Source: Blastomyces gilchristii SLH14081 (lineage: Eukaryota; Ascomycota; Eurotiomycetes; Onygenales; Ajellomycetaceae). Taken from it: a stretch of 64,000 bases of DNA. The stretch spans positions 2,697,197 to 2,761,196 of the forward strand of contig NW_003101677.1 in NCBI RefSeq assembly GCF_000003855.2. Reading direction: 5' to 3'. The first letter of the stretch is position 1. Each line of letters starts with the position of its first letter. Position numbers and translations under genes: made by a program. Under the pieces are notes generated by a model that was given only the letters and a program-made list of their open reading frames with translations, was not told the origin of the DNA and made no database searches. This document shows positions 1 to 10,667 of this stretch, piece by piece.

Positions 1-843
1 CTGTTGAGATCACAAAGAATGCTGGGAGACATACGCTGTTGGAATCGGAGTGGTTCAATTAATGTAATATAATTAATAAAGAGACTTCAGAGAATTAGAT
101 AGCTAAATTCTTTTTAATACTAATAACTGCATGAAGATGATGTAATAATCAAGCTTAAGATAAGTCTTCAGAACATGAAGATATAGCAGACTGTGATAAT
201 ATTACTAAGAATATCAAAGATGTCACTAATATTACAAAGAATAACAAAAATGCCATCAAGAATGTGAAGAATAATAAGAACATTAAGAAGAAATGCACTG
301 CCTGCAAGATGAAAGGCTATGATGAATCAAGCTACTGATTTGAACACTTAGAGAAACAACCTGCAGATTGAAAGAATAAAAAGAAGGACAATGATAATAA
401 CACTGCTACATCTGTATACTACAATACGGAGTAAGTCTTCTAATGATGCTCATGATGACCGCCAATATTGACGTCAAAACAATGGAAATACCGATAACGA
501 TGCCAGGCCACAGTGCCTACAATGCTCATACCGATGACCATGATATCAGATCACAGTGCCTACGATGCCAGGCCTCAGTGCCTCTATGATGCCAGGCCTC
601 AGTGCCTATATGATGCCGGGCCACTAATTGCTCATATAATAATCTATGCCGATGACCTATGCCTATACTGAAAGAATGAATTTAAGCATTTTTCTTGCGT
701 GTTTCTTTATGTTTTTTCATGTATAAAGCTAGTTCTTATAAGAAAACTAGACTTTACTTTTTATAATTAATTTTTATTGCAGATTTAAATGATTTAAGTA
801 CTTTTAACTGTGTGAGTTAACTGGTCTGTGTAGCATGAGAGGG
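1..843 (+). mobile_element. Internal 3' part of an LTR retroelement (probably Copia-type), decayed
   Basis: The stretch lies directly upstream of a candidate 3' LTR and reads in the same direction. At 294-335 the translation is CTACKMKGYDESSY followed by a stop, which is a retroviral-type CX2CX4HX4C zinc knuckle whose His and last Cys are both Tyr and whose following Trp is TGA; all three are C-to-T or G-to-A changes. Such a knuckle marks the end of Gag. Instead of protease, integrase and RT, only a 24-bp minisatellite and about 200 bp of AT-rich sequence follow before the LTR. The copy therefore seems to lack pol and could be a non-autonomous derivative or a deletion. The left end lies outside the window. 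The Copia assignment rests only on knuckle style and LTR shape. Confidence 0.5.
499..625 (+). repeat. 24-bp coding-compatible minisatellite
   Basis: Units beginning GATGCC start at 564, 588 and 612, an exact 24-bp spacing. A related but less regular unit begins at 499 and a diverged one at 542. In one frame the regular units encode the octapeptide DARPQCLY twice and then DAGPL. The array is richer in GC and less mutated than its surroundings. It lies between the Gag zinc knuckle and the 3' LTR of the element. Confidence 0.7.
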
Positions 844-1073
844 TGTTGAAGCTATTATACAAGCTCTAACTCATGTAACTCACACACATATATTTAGCTT
901 TCATCAGCTGCTAGTTAGTTAAATAATAACAATCATATTCAATCTCTCTTACAATAAGTTATATTTATATATAGAATAGTTGAAGATTGTATTAATAGAT
1001 TTATCTACAAAGAGCTTAATATAGTAATGCGTCACGTGATCTAGTAATATCGCTAACTGCAACAGCTGTAACA
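844..1073 (+). repeat. Candidate 3' LTR of the Copia-like element (230 bp)
   Basis: The segment starts TGTTGAAGC and ends GCTGTAACA, giving TG..CA ends and a short imperfect terminal inverted repeat. A purine run ending AGAGGG lies directly before it, as expected for a polypurine tract. No second LTR is in the window, so the boundaries rest on end structure alone and no target-site duplication can be tested. Confidence 0.5.
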
Positions 1074-1620
1074 GTTAATATTATAAAATTAGCTTATATA
1101 ATAAGATTAAGTAATACACTTAACAAGATTAAGTTTTCTACTTTCTACTTAAACTTAATACTCATGATTTTATTATAACTTTATTGAAATATTTTCAATA
1201 ATATTTTAACAACATAATTAGATTTTAAAGTAATATATTATATAATGAAAATATATATAGAAAATTACATATAAAAATATATAGCTAATGAGATAGATGT
1301 TTATTTAACTTAATAACTCATCTAAAATATAAAATCTTAAATAAAGATAGATTCAGTGAGTAAGTAGTTATAAAATTAGTAGAGATTATAATATTATTTG
1401 ATTTCTCTGATAATGAATTTATAAGCACTCTAACAGAGCTCTGAAAACATAATTTAATTACTCTTTATAAAATTAAGAGTTTACTTTTCTGATTAGAAAG
1501 ATAATTTTTAAATTGTTTAATCTTTTTCTTATTTTATTATAATTACTATTATACAGCAGTTTATTCTTTCTTCTGTTTTTACTCTTAAGTCTTTCTTATA
1601 TCTCTAAGCTTCTTTTCACA
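1074..1620. other. AT-rich stretch with no recognisable feature
   Basis: Very AT-rich sequence between the candidate LTR and the first base shared by the two long LINE copies. I see no reading frame, terminal repeat or similarity to other parts of the window. It may be a heavily decayed older repeat. Confidence 0.6.
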
Positions 1621-1936
1621 GACCGCTCCACCACGAACTCGCTCGATTTTTCAAATAAGAACCCGCCGATAGATCCATCGAAAAGCCCTTGATCATATGA
1701 GCATTTCGACCCCATCGCCGACCGCATACCCCGTGTGGTGGTGGAGTTATCCAGCCAAACATGAACCAGATGTTGTTTGAAACTCCTGTGTGGGATTATC
1801 CCCCGTTCTCCCCTACCACACCACAACCCTGGGCCAAATTGCCATACAAATTGTAAGGTGAAGAGACCTAGCCATATGTGCCAATCTTCTTGATTTTGGA
1901 AGATCCCTGATCTGTAATTGTGGAGATATCTGAGGA

Positions 1937-2262
1937 GTGATCTCTGTGAAAACCCTGTTCATCTTTGATGTTTCAAAACATCAACACCAAGTCTCACCCT
2001 CATACTGCCCTTCTCAATCTGGCCCATTCTCAGCAGAAAAATACAAAAAGATACCTTGACAATAATATCAAGTATATAATCAATGAACATGTCTGAAGTG
2101 CAATCTCTGTAAATACTCTGTCTATCTTCAGTGTATCTAGATATTAACATCAAGTCTCACTCTTGTATCATCTCTCTCAATCTGACTCATCTCTGACAGA
2201 ATAATACAAAAAGATACCTTGATAACAGTATTCAATACATAATCAGCAGACAATGAGTCAAC
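1937..2262 (+). repeat. Two tandem 163-bp repeats in the LINE 5' leader (copy A)
   Basis: Two diverged units start near 1937 and 2100; the shared word TCTCTGT recurs at 1941 and 2104. Each unit runs through a shared AATACAAAAAGATACCTT segment near its end. The same two-unit arrangement, with the same 163-bp period, occurs in LINE copy B at about 30246-30570, so it belongs to the element. Repeated leaders can carry internal promoters in LINEs; that role is inference here. Confidence 0.7.
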
Positions 2263-3180
2263 AGAACAAGTCAACAGTATATTAATAACTATAAATTCAG
2301 TATATCTCAAGATCTGACTGAGCCTTTAATTTCTGCACAGTGAGATATATTAAATCTGGTTTTAATATTTCAATATTCAATAGATTCTGTAAGAGATTGA
2401 GAACAATAATACTAGATTTCTATTGAATTTGAGAATTAACTCTATATTGATATAATTATTGACAAAGTCTTCTATTTTAAGATATAAATAATCAGTTTCT
2501 CTACATCTTACTGACAATATTTATATTATTATATAGAAACAGACTTATATTATCTATAATATCAAGACTCTGAAGAGGGAAAGCCTTGATAGAGAGTATA
2601 TAGTAGTATATATCTTAGCAGTTTCTATCTCATTCTTCTGCAGCAGTTAATGTAAAAAAAAAAAGATCTTAGAAATGATTTTTTACTTCTCTTAAAAAAG
2701 TAAGATGTTTTTCTCTGAGTTTTATACAATATTCTTACAAAGAATTAAAAACAGAGTTATTTTCTATTATAATTTTACATTCTTTTAAGTAAGAATTACT
2801 TTTTCAGTGACTGAAGAGCTTTTATTAATACTTAATTCTTTTTTACACTCTTTATCAACTGATTTGAGTTGCACACTTATTATGTGAGAAGAATTAAATG
2901 ATTTAGAATAAAATTGAATAGTTTTAATCAATTTCTCTGTAAAAAATTGATTTATTTTTTATCAGTTTTTCTCTCAAAAACTGTTATATTATCTGATTTA
3001 TTATTAATTAATATCATATCTTTTCTCACTGTATCTCAAGAAAGAGATTGTAAAGATTTTATTAATTTATCTCAAAAATTGATTTTAGTTTATTAGATTC
3101 TCTTCAAAAATCTAACCTAGTTACTGAACTAGTGTGAAAAAAATCAGGTGTTTTATATACAAAAGTCTTTTACACTTCTT

Positions 3181-3315
3181 TTGAAACAGTCTGACCAACT
3201 TTTCAATTGAAAACAGACTTAGAAATCTCTTAATTGAAACAGTCTGATTCACTTTTCAATTCAAAAAAGTTCAATAAATATCTTAATTGAATCAGTCTGA
3301 TCAACTTTTCATTGA
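3181..3315 (+). repeat. 53-bp tandem repeat before LINE ORF1 (copy A, 2.5 units)
   Basis: Units with the core GTCTGAnnnACTTTTCA begin at 3181, 3234 and 3287, a 53-bp period, and end just before the ORF1 start at 3325. Copy B has the same repeat with units at 31452 and 31505 only. Unit number therefore varies between copies. Confidence 0.75.
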
Positions 3316-3324
3316 GTAAGAACA

Positions 3325-4938
3325 ATGAGTTCAAAAATACACTCAGTTGATGTGGAAAAAGATGCTTTCTCAAATGCTATTTCTGAGATTGAATTTCTGA
3401 AGAGAAGAAAGAGAGAAGAAATAGAGAAATAACAAGTTCTTGAAATACAGAAACTTGAAAAAGTAAGCAAGATTCTTGAAAAGCAGTGTCTGAGTGAGAT
3501 GAATCAAGAAGTTCTGTTAATTCTTCATACTCAGGCTAGACAACTACAGGAAGTAATTAAGTTCAAACTTGGAATTTCAAACACAGTTCTAAAAACATTG
3601 AAAATTCCTAGTACAATCACTGACTCTTCAGTTTACTCTTCTTCTTTTTCTACTTCTTCTTCTTCTTTAAATCAGAAGAAAATATATGCTCAAGTAGCTG
3701 AATCTGCTGTCTCTAATCCTGCTGTCTCTAAATCTACTATCTCAAAACCTGCTCAAAATTCTGAGAAAACTGAGAAGAATACTACTCATACTTCTGTTAA
3801 TAGAAAAGTAAAGAAAAAAATGTAAAAAGAGAAAAACTTTCAAATCTTCAGAAATAGAAGACTTATTCTCAAAGTCTCAAATCAGAACATCTTGCAGAGA
3901 AGCAAGCTTGACTCAAATCTCATTTTTAGAATTAGAAATGAAGTCAATCAGCTGTTCTTTTCTCAGTTAATGACTGATATTGAAGTTTACAAACCAGTTA
4001 TAGCTTTAATTACGCCATTCTTCTTTGAAAACTTCATGATTCTAACTACAATGCCTGAATTCAGTACAGAATTTCTTATTCAGAATGAGAATCTCTGAAA
4101 ATCAACAGTAGAATATTTATTAAATATAATGATTCTATCTGAGAGAGATAAAAAGTGAGATAAATTCATTCTTTATAATATTCTAGTTGAAATTTTTGAC
4201 TGTGAAGAAGGAATGCTACTTCTCAAAAATGAATTAGAAGAATACAACTCTATTCAACTGAGAAAAGAGTCTGTATAGCTAAATTCAATTGAGTTCAGAC
4301 AAAGTAGAAGAAATGCCTCTATTCTAGTATATATAAAGACACTTAAACAGTTAAAGATCTCTGAAGTAAAAGTAGCAGGTTTGAAAATGAGAGTTCAAGA
4401 ATACAAAGACTCAAGAATCAATCTCAAAACTCAAACACAGTGTTCAAACTGTCAAAGATATGAACACTTTATAATCTCTTATTTTAAAGACTCAAAATGT
4501 GCATTCTGTGCTAGAGATCACAAAACTAGTGAGTATCAGTATAAAACATGCTTAAAAAGAGATGAAATATGTCAACATACTCTGCTTAAATGCTCTAATT
4601 GCAAAGAAAAATATGCATCTAGCTCAAAAGAATGTATATTTATATCAAGAACTCAAAAGAACTGAAGAAAAGATGAAGCTTAAAGTCAATCTAGAACTGA
4701 AGAGAATAGTCAAGTCAGTAAACTCACAACTGTAAGCTTAAAAAGAAGAAACTCTTAACTATCTAAATCTTCAAACTTCAATTCTTCAGCTAAATGTAAA
4801 CAGAATTTAAATTCTCACACTTCTGTTAAGATTAGAGAATTGAGAAATGAGTCTGATAATAAACTAGATATAATGCAAGTAGTTGAGATTTCTACTTTTC
4901 AAAATAGTTATAATTTACTATCTGATAATAGTGATTAA
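3325..4938 (+). pseudogene. LINE copy A ORF1 (Gag-like RNA-binding protein), broken
   Basis: ORF1 of non-LTR elements makes a nucleic-acid-binding protein that coats the element RNA. The frame opens with an ATG at 3325 (MSSKIHSVDVEKDAF) and runs, with several internal stops, to TAA at 4936-4938; copy B has TAG at the matching place. The N-terminal part (about 3325-3560) is charged and looks helical, followed by a Ser/Thr/Lys-rich linker. At about 4441-4650 a cysteine cluster gives three zinc knuckles: CSNCQRYEHFIISYF (last Cys now Tyr), CAFCARDHKTSEYQYKTC and CSNCKEKYASSSKEC. Three knuckles in ORF1 are typical of Tad1, I and Jockey-type elements. Stops are explained by CGA or TGG becoming TGA. 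Non-functional. Confidence 0.8.
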
Positions 4939-5972
4939 ATTCTACTCTATCTCTACTTTCTTTTGATATGAATGTACAACAAAAATAATAAAAAAAGTTT
5001 AAAAACTCTTCAAAAATCACATTTATTAAAAATAATATAAATAGAAACTTTAATTATATTTATTCTTATCTTCAAATTATATTTGAATAAAAAGTTGATT
5101 TTATACTGCTTCAGAAACTGAACTTTAATACTGAGTAAAAATATATCATTTCTTATTCAAGCTACTACTGCTTTCTATCTCAAAAGTCTGAGATAAAGTC
5201 AAGAGTAGTAATCTATGAAAGAAAGAGATCAAGATAGTAATTTAATCTAAGATTTAATATTATATCTGACTCTGATATTCTAATGAGTGATATTATAGAT
5301 AAAGAGAATAAGTTTGATACTATACAGCTTATAAACATCTATAATGAAAAGTCATTGAAGAAAAATAACTATATCTGAATAATTAATAGAGAATTTTTAA
5401 ACATAACTTCATTAAGAAACTCTATAATTGTAGAAGATTTCAATGCATATCAACTCTGATGAAATTCAGAATGTAAAAGAGTAGTAAGAGCTGATAATCT
5501 GATTGAATAAATCTTTGAGTATTTAATAGATTTAGTTAACAAGTCTGATCAATAAACATTCTTTAGAAAAGATATGAAACAGAAATCAATTATAGATCTA
5601 ATCTTCATATTATAAAATCTAATGAAAAAAAGACTTGTAAACTGATTTATTAATTCAAATAAGACATCAGAATCAGATTATAAGATTATTGAATTTGATA
5701 TTGAACTGAGTGAAAAATAAATAAGTGAAAATCCTCTTCTCTCTAATCAGTTTAACTTTGAAAAAGCTGATTGAAAAGCAGTTGAAGAAAGTATAAAACT
5801 GTTAAAATCTGAAAGATAGAGTGAGCTATATTGAAATCCTGATCAAGATATCTCAAATGAAATACTTAAGAATAGAGTGAAGCTCATTACATCTATTATT
5901 CTAACAAGTGTTAGAGATAATATTTCAAAGAGAAAGTCTTCTGAGTATTTAAAATCTTAGTGAAATGAGAAT

Positions 5973-6284
5973 TGTGGCGGGCTGCGACCGATCAATCATA
6001 TAGACTATTTCATTACACTTCACAGATTCCTACCATTCCGATTCTCGGTCACTTTACAGATTCCTACTGTTCCAATTCTCAGTCGCCGATCCTCGGCTGA
6101 AAACCTACAGAATTCCTATTCTTTCACCCCGAAGCTCCACCGCGTATGCCACTGCATACGCGTATAAATATCCACTCTGATCACTGATTCTCACACTTTC
6201 TCTTTCTTTCCTTCTCTAATGTTTTTCTCTTTGTTATATAAGACCTATATATTATACCAATCTATTCAGTGTAGGCCCCTTACA
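5973..6284 (+). repeat. Gypsy-1a 5' LTR
   Basis: 312-bp LTR starting TGTGGCGGGCTGCG and ending CCCCTTACA. It contains a TATA box (TATAAATA, 6163-6170) and a pyrimidine-rich initiator region. Its partner is at 18664-18975. Confidence 0.95.
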
Positions 6285-6297
6285 CTAGAAAAACATT
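6163..6297 (+). promoter_or_regulatory. Gypsy-1a promoter and candidate self-priming primer-binding site
   Basis: TATAAATA at 6163-6170 is followed 55 nt later by AATGTTTTTCT (6218-6228). Two bases after the LTR, AGAAAAACATT (6287-6297) is the exact reverse complement of those 11 nt. I do not recognise a tRNA-complementary primer site there. In Tf1-type elements the transcript 5' end folds back onto a site just after the LTR to prime minus-strand DNA, and this layout fits that scheme. The transcript start itself is inferred. Confidence 0.6.
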
Positions 6298-9200
6298 CAT
6301 TGTCTTCTTATTAGAAACAATTATTCATGCATTGTCTTCTCATTAGAAATGATTATTCATTGAGAGATATCTGAACATGTAACAACATGTAAGAAAGAGA
6401 AACACAGTTAAGTGAAGACTGAGTTCTCAGATAGAAGCTTGCTCATCAGTTATTCTGACTCTGTAATAAGATCTTACAAGAGAATATCAGTGAAAGACCT
6501 GAGAGTTCTGACACTCAGATGTATGAGGTATTCATATGATTACACTTCTTCAAGATTTCACAGATATTATACACTCAATGAATAACATGTCTAACAACAA
6601 TATGAGAGAACTCTTGAATGCGAGTATAGAAGTAATACCACAGTAACTCTGAGTAATGTTGAAATTACAACAGCAACAGATAGCTGATATGCATGCCACT
6701 TAACAGCTTCAATATGAAGAAATTCAACAATTAACTCATGCAACTTCAGCATCTATAAAAGCACTGAAAGAATGCTTAGATGCCTCTGAATATTTCAATG
6801 CTTCTGACCTCACTCTCTACTCATCATGGAGAATGGAAATGCTTATGAAACTGAGTATAGATGAAGATGTCATCAGTTCATTAATCAATCAAGATTGATA
6901 TATCAATGAATGATTGAAGAATTGTGTGAAACAGAAGTTTCATTTATAAATGAAAGCATGTGAACCAGCATTGTGAACATCTGATAATATTATCAAATAT
7001 CTTAATATTCTGTTCTGAGACACTGCTATGTAATAGAAAGTATTAGATTGATTACAGAGTATCTGACAGAGAAACACTTCTCTTATAACATTCATTTCTG
7101 ACTTCAACACTAAGATTCTAGAAGCAGATGATCAATCTTGAGAGAATTTAATAAAGATTAGTATGCTCAAGAAGACATTAACTTTTGAACTCTTACAGAC
7201 TCTTGTAAGTGTAGATGAAGACCAGACTTATGAAGATTTCTGTACACTGCTCTGGACATTGAATGACTGTCTTATCAAGCTCAAGAGTATATAGAACAGT
7301 GGCAGAAGACATTACACTTCAGTCACTCATACACTCACACTGAAGAACAGCAATGATGCAGATGTCATGAACTGAATAGATTCAAATGTCTACACATAAG
7401 TGAGAGTTTCTGCTGTTTGAACAGGCTTCTGAGTTCCTGAGATCACTTCTGAGAAAGTCACTGATTGATGTTAACATGAAGTATGCATTAACTGTAACTG
7501 ATTAGAACACATTGCTTTCAACTGCTGATCAACCTATGTGTCTTCACACTCAAGAGAAAGACTAGCATCTTCTAAATTAAGAGAAAGATCAGTGTCTTCT
7601 CATTTGAAAAATGAATCAGTGTCTGTCTGTGCCAACCACATTGCAGTGAAGAAAGATTTGAAAGATAACTATGAGAATGTCTCAATGAAACAGGGAAAAG
7701 ATTAGCTTCTGTTCAAATTTGTAAACAGAAGCTTGAAGAGATCAGATGACAATAATTTGCAGAGAAAATGATAATAAATGTGATTCTTGTATCTACTGTG
7801 ATTGATAACATGTATAATATGAAAGCTATGATAGACAGCAGTCTATGTCACTATACAATGATAAAATCTTCAGTTGTAAGACATTATAACCTTCAGTGTA
7901 TTCTCTTATCAAAACCCCGACTTCTTGCAGGATTTGATGGTCTAAAAGACATTTGTACCTGTTACATGGTGAAGTTGATCATAGATGTGAGAGAATATCA
8001 ATGTAAAGATGTCTACACATATGAAGTTGATAATCTTGATTATAATCTTATATTAGAACTTGCCTGACTATCTGAACAAGGCATCTTATTGAATGCTTGA
8101 AACAGGAGCTTGATATTCTCTAACAATGATAGAATTCACAAAGATGACATTCACAAGATCATGAATCTGACACAGATCTCTGCTAACACGTACAAAATGC
8201 TCTGAAAAAGAAGTCATCATCAAAATCACTAACAAAGTCACTGATAGCAGAATCATGTATCAATCTATTCTGTCAGTCTGACTGATATTAAGAAAGCTCT
8301 AGAAAAGTTATTCTGTACTATAATAACAGATTCTTGCATAAAACTCTCTCAATAATATCATGAATACCTAGATATCTTCTGACAAGATAATATTATGAAT
8401 ATACCTTCTTTATAAGGCCCAGGAGTGGATCACAGTATCAAGTTAGAAAAGAAGAATGATAAGGATTCTGAGTCACTGTGAGGCTCTCTTTATAATATGT
8501 CTTGAGATGAACTTCTTCTTCTTCAGAAGACACTTAATAATCTGTTGAATAAGAGATTTATATATGTTAGCAACTCTTTCACTGCAGCTTCTATTCTCTT
8601 TGTAAAGAAGTCAGATAAAGAACTCTGATTCTGTGTGAACTACTGAGATCTGAACAGATTGACAAAGAAAGATTGTTATCTCTTATCTCTCATCAATGAA
8701 ACCCTAGCACATATCAGATGAGCTCAATGATTGATAAAGCTAGATATCATCACTCTGTTTCATAAGATTTGTATCACTGAAGGAGATGAATGCCTTACAG
8801 CATTTCAATCATATTATGACCTCTTTGAATGAGTAGTCACACTCTTTAAACTGGCTAACACTCTCAGTATATTTCAGAAGTATATCAACTGAACACTCTG
8901 AGATTTTCTTAATAAGTTTGTATCTACTTATCTAGATGACATTCTCATCTTCACTGATGAATTCAGAAAAGAGTATCAAGAGCATATGTGAAGAGTATTA
9001 CAATAACTATAAGAAGCAGAACTATTAATTGATATTAACAAGTGTGATTTTGAAGTTAAGAGTACTAAATACTTAGATTTCATCATAGAAGCTGGTAAGA
9101 GAATTTGAATGAATTCTGAGAAGGTTTCTATCATTCTCAAATAAAAAGCTTTATATACTGTGAAAGATGTATAAAGCTTCATTGAATTCACTAACTTCTA

Positions 9201-10377
9201 TCAGTGATTTATATGAAACTTCTCAGATATTATGAGATCACTTACAGAACTCACTAAGAAAGACTCAGTATTTCAATGATCAGTAAACACTGAAGCTGTA
9301 TTTACACAGATAAAGAAGATGTTTATTAATATCTCTCTACTGATAACATTCAATTCTGATTATGAGACAGTTGTTAAAGCTGATTTCTCTGATTATATCA
9401 CAGAAGAAGCTATATTGTAATATGATGATAAAGATGTCTTACAATCATGTATCTTCATGTCTAAGAAACTGAGTTCTGCTGAATACAATTATGAGATCTA
9501 TGATAAGAAACTTCTCACAATTGTACACTGTTTAGAAGAATGAGACTCTGAACTCTGAAGTGTCTCTGAATTTGAGATAATCACAGATTATAAGAATCTC
9601 AAATACTTCATAACTATCTGTAAACTCACTGAATGATAAATATGATGATCTGAGTTTCTACACTGCTTTTATTTTACAATACACTACTGCTTCAACAGTC
9701 AGAACTCAATAACAGATGTTCTCTCACAATGAGAGCAAGATATGTCATCTGATGTAACAGATACTCACTGAATGAACTGAGAGCACTGGCTCTTGAATCT
9801 GAAGATACTAGTTAATCAAGATAGAACAGCTCATGACATTATACATACTTCTTCAATTAGAACTGTCACTGATATCTCAACTTCTTCTGAACCTACATTA
9901 GATGAACTATAATATACAGCAGCTTAAACTGATGAACTTCTTTAAGCACTCACTGAAGTGACACAATAAGAAGCACTCTGATTTTTCTCAAAACTATGTA
10001 TAAGAACTGATATCTCGGAATATTCAATCAATGATAATAACACTCTACAATTCTGTGAATGATACTGAGTTCTTCACTCTGAACTCTTATATATCTGAAT
10101 AATGTAAGAGATGCATGACTCTCATATAACTGATTATTCAGATTGTAAATAACTGTATAGAATGATCTTCTGAGAGTTCTACTGATCTGAGATATTAAAC
10201 AGTATCAGATACTTCATTTAAAACTGCAACTGCTGTTCTTTTATTATCTTATAAAAGAACTGTAAAAAAGGTCTACTGAAATCACTCAATATCTCTGATA
10301 GAATCTGGTAAGATGTAGTGATTGAGTTTGCTGTTAATCTATCTGAGAGTAAGAATTATAAGAATATTCTGATCATC

Positions 10378-10635
10378 TGTAAGAAATCCCGCTCCTCGCG
10401 AATTCTTTACCCCTATTCCTATCTCTCATGTAATCAATAGGGTTAGCGGCCCTTGGCTACACACAACTATATAGACTGGAGTTCATGAATACTATTCATA
10501 ACTCAGCTTGAATACTATTATACATTTAATCTCTACATTTTATCTTTCTACTGTGAATACTTCTAGTAGTTAATAGTATATATCATGTCAAGCTGCAAAC
10601 ACCTGAATAATCATCTGTGAGCACTTATTCTTACA
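10378..10635 (+). repeat. Gypsy-2a 5' LTR
   Basis: 258-bp LTR from TGTAAGAAATCCC to TTATTCTTACA. It has a TATA-like TATATAG at 10468-10474. It keeps more CpG and CpC than the 3' LTR at 17381, and most differences between the two are transitions at those sites. Confidence 0.95.
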
Positions 10636-10648
10636 TTTCAAGCTCAGT
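10468..10648 (+). promoter_or_regulatory. Gypsy-2a promoter and candidate self-priming primer-binding site
   Basis: TATATAG begins at 10468. Thirty-three nucleotides downstream, where a transcript would be expected to start, lies ACTCAGCTTGAA (10501-10512). TTCAAGCTCAGT, one base after the LTR (10637-10648), can pair with it at 11 of 12 positions with a single C-C mismatch. This resembles Tf1-type self-priming. Only one Gypsy-2 5' junction is present, so covariation cannot be tested here. Confidence 0.45.
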
Positions 10649-10667
10649 CAGTCAGCAATCACTCATT

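Noticed and set aside
499..625. A CRISPR array
   Set aside because: The repeat units are directly adjacent with no unique spacers, and the setting is a fungal retroelement.
3234..3315. Terminal repeat of a separate insertion in the LINE leader
   Set aside because: The 53-bp units occur at the same place in both LINE copies and have no flanking duplication, so they belong to the LINE.
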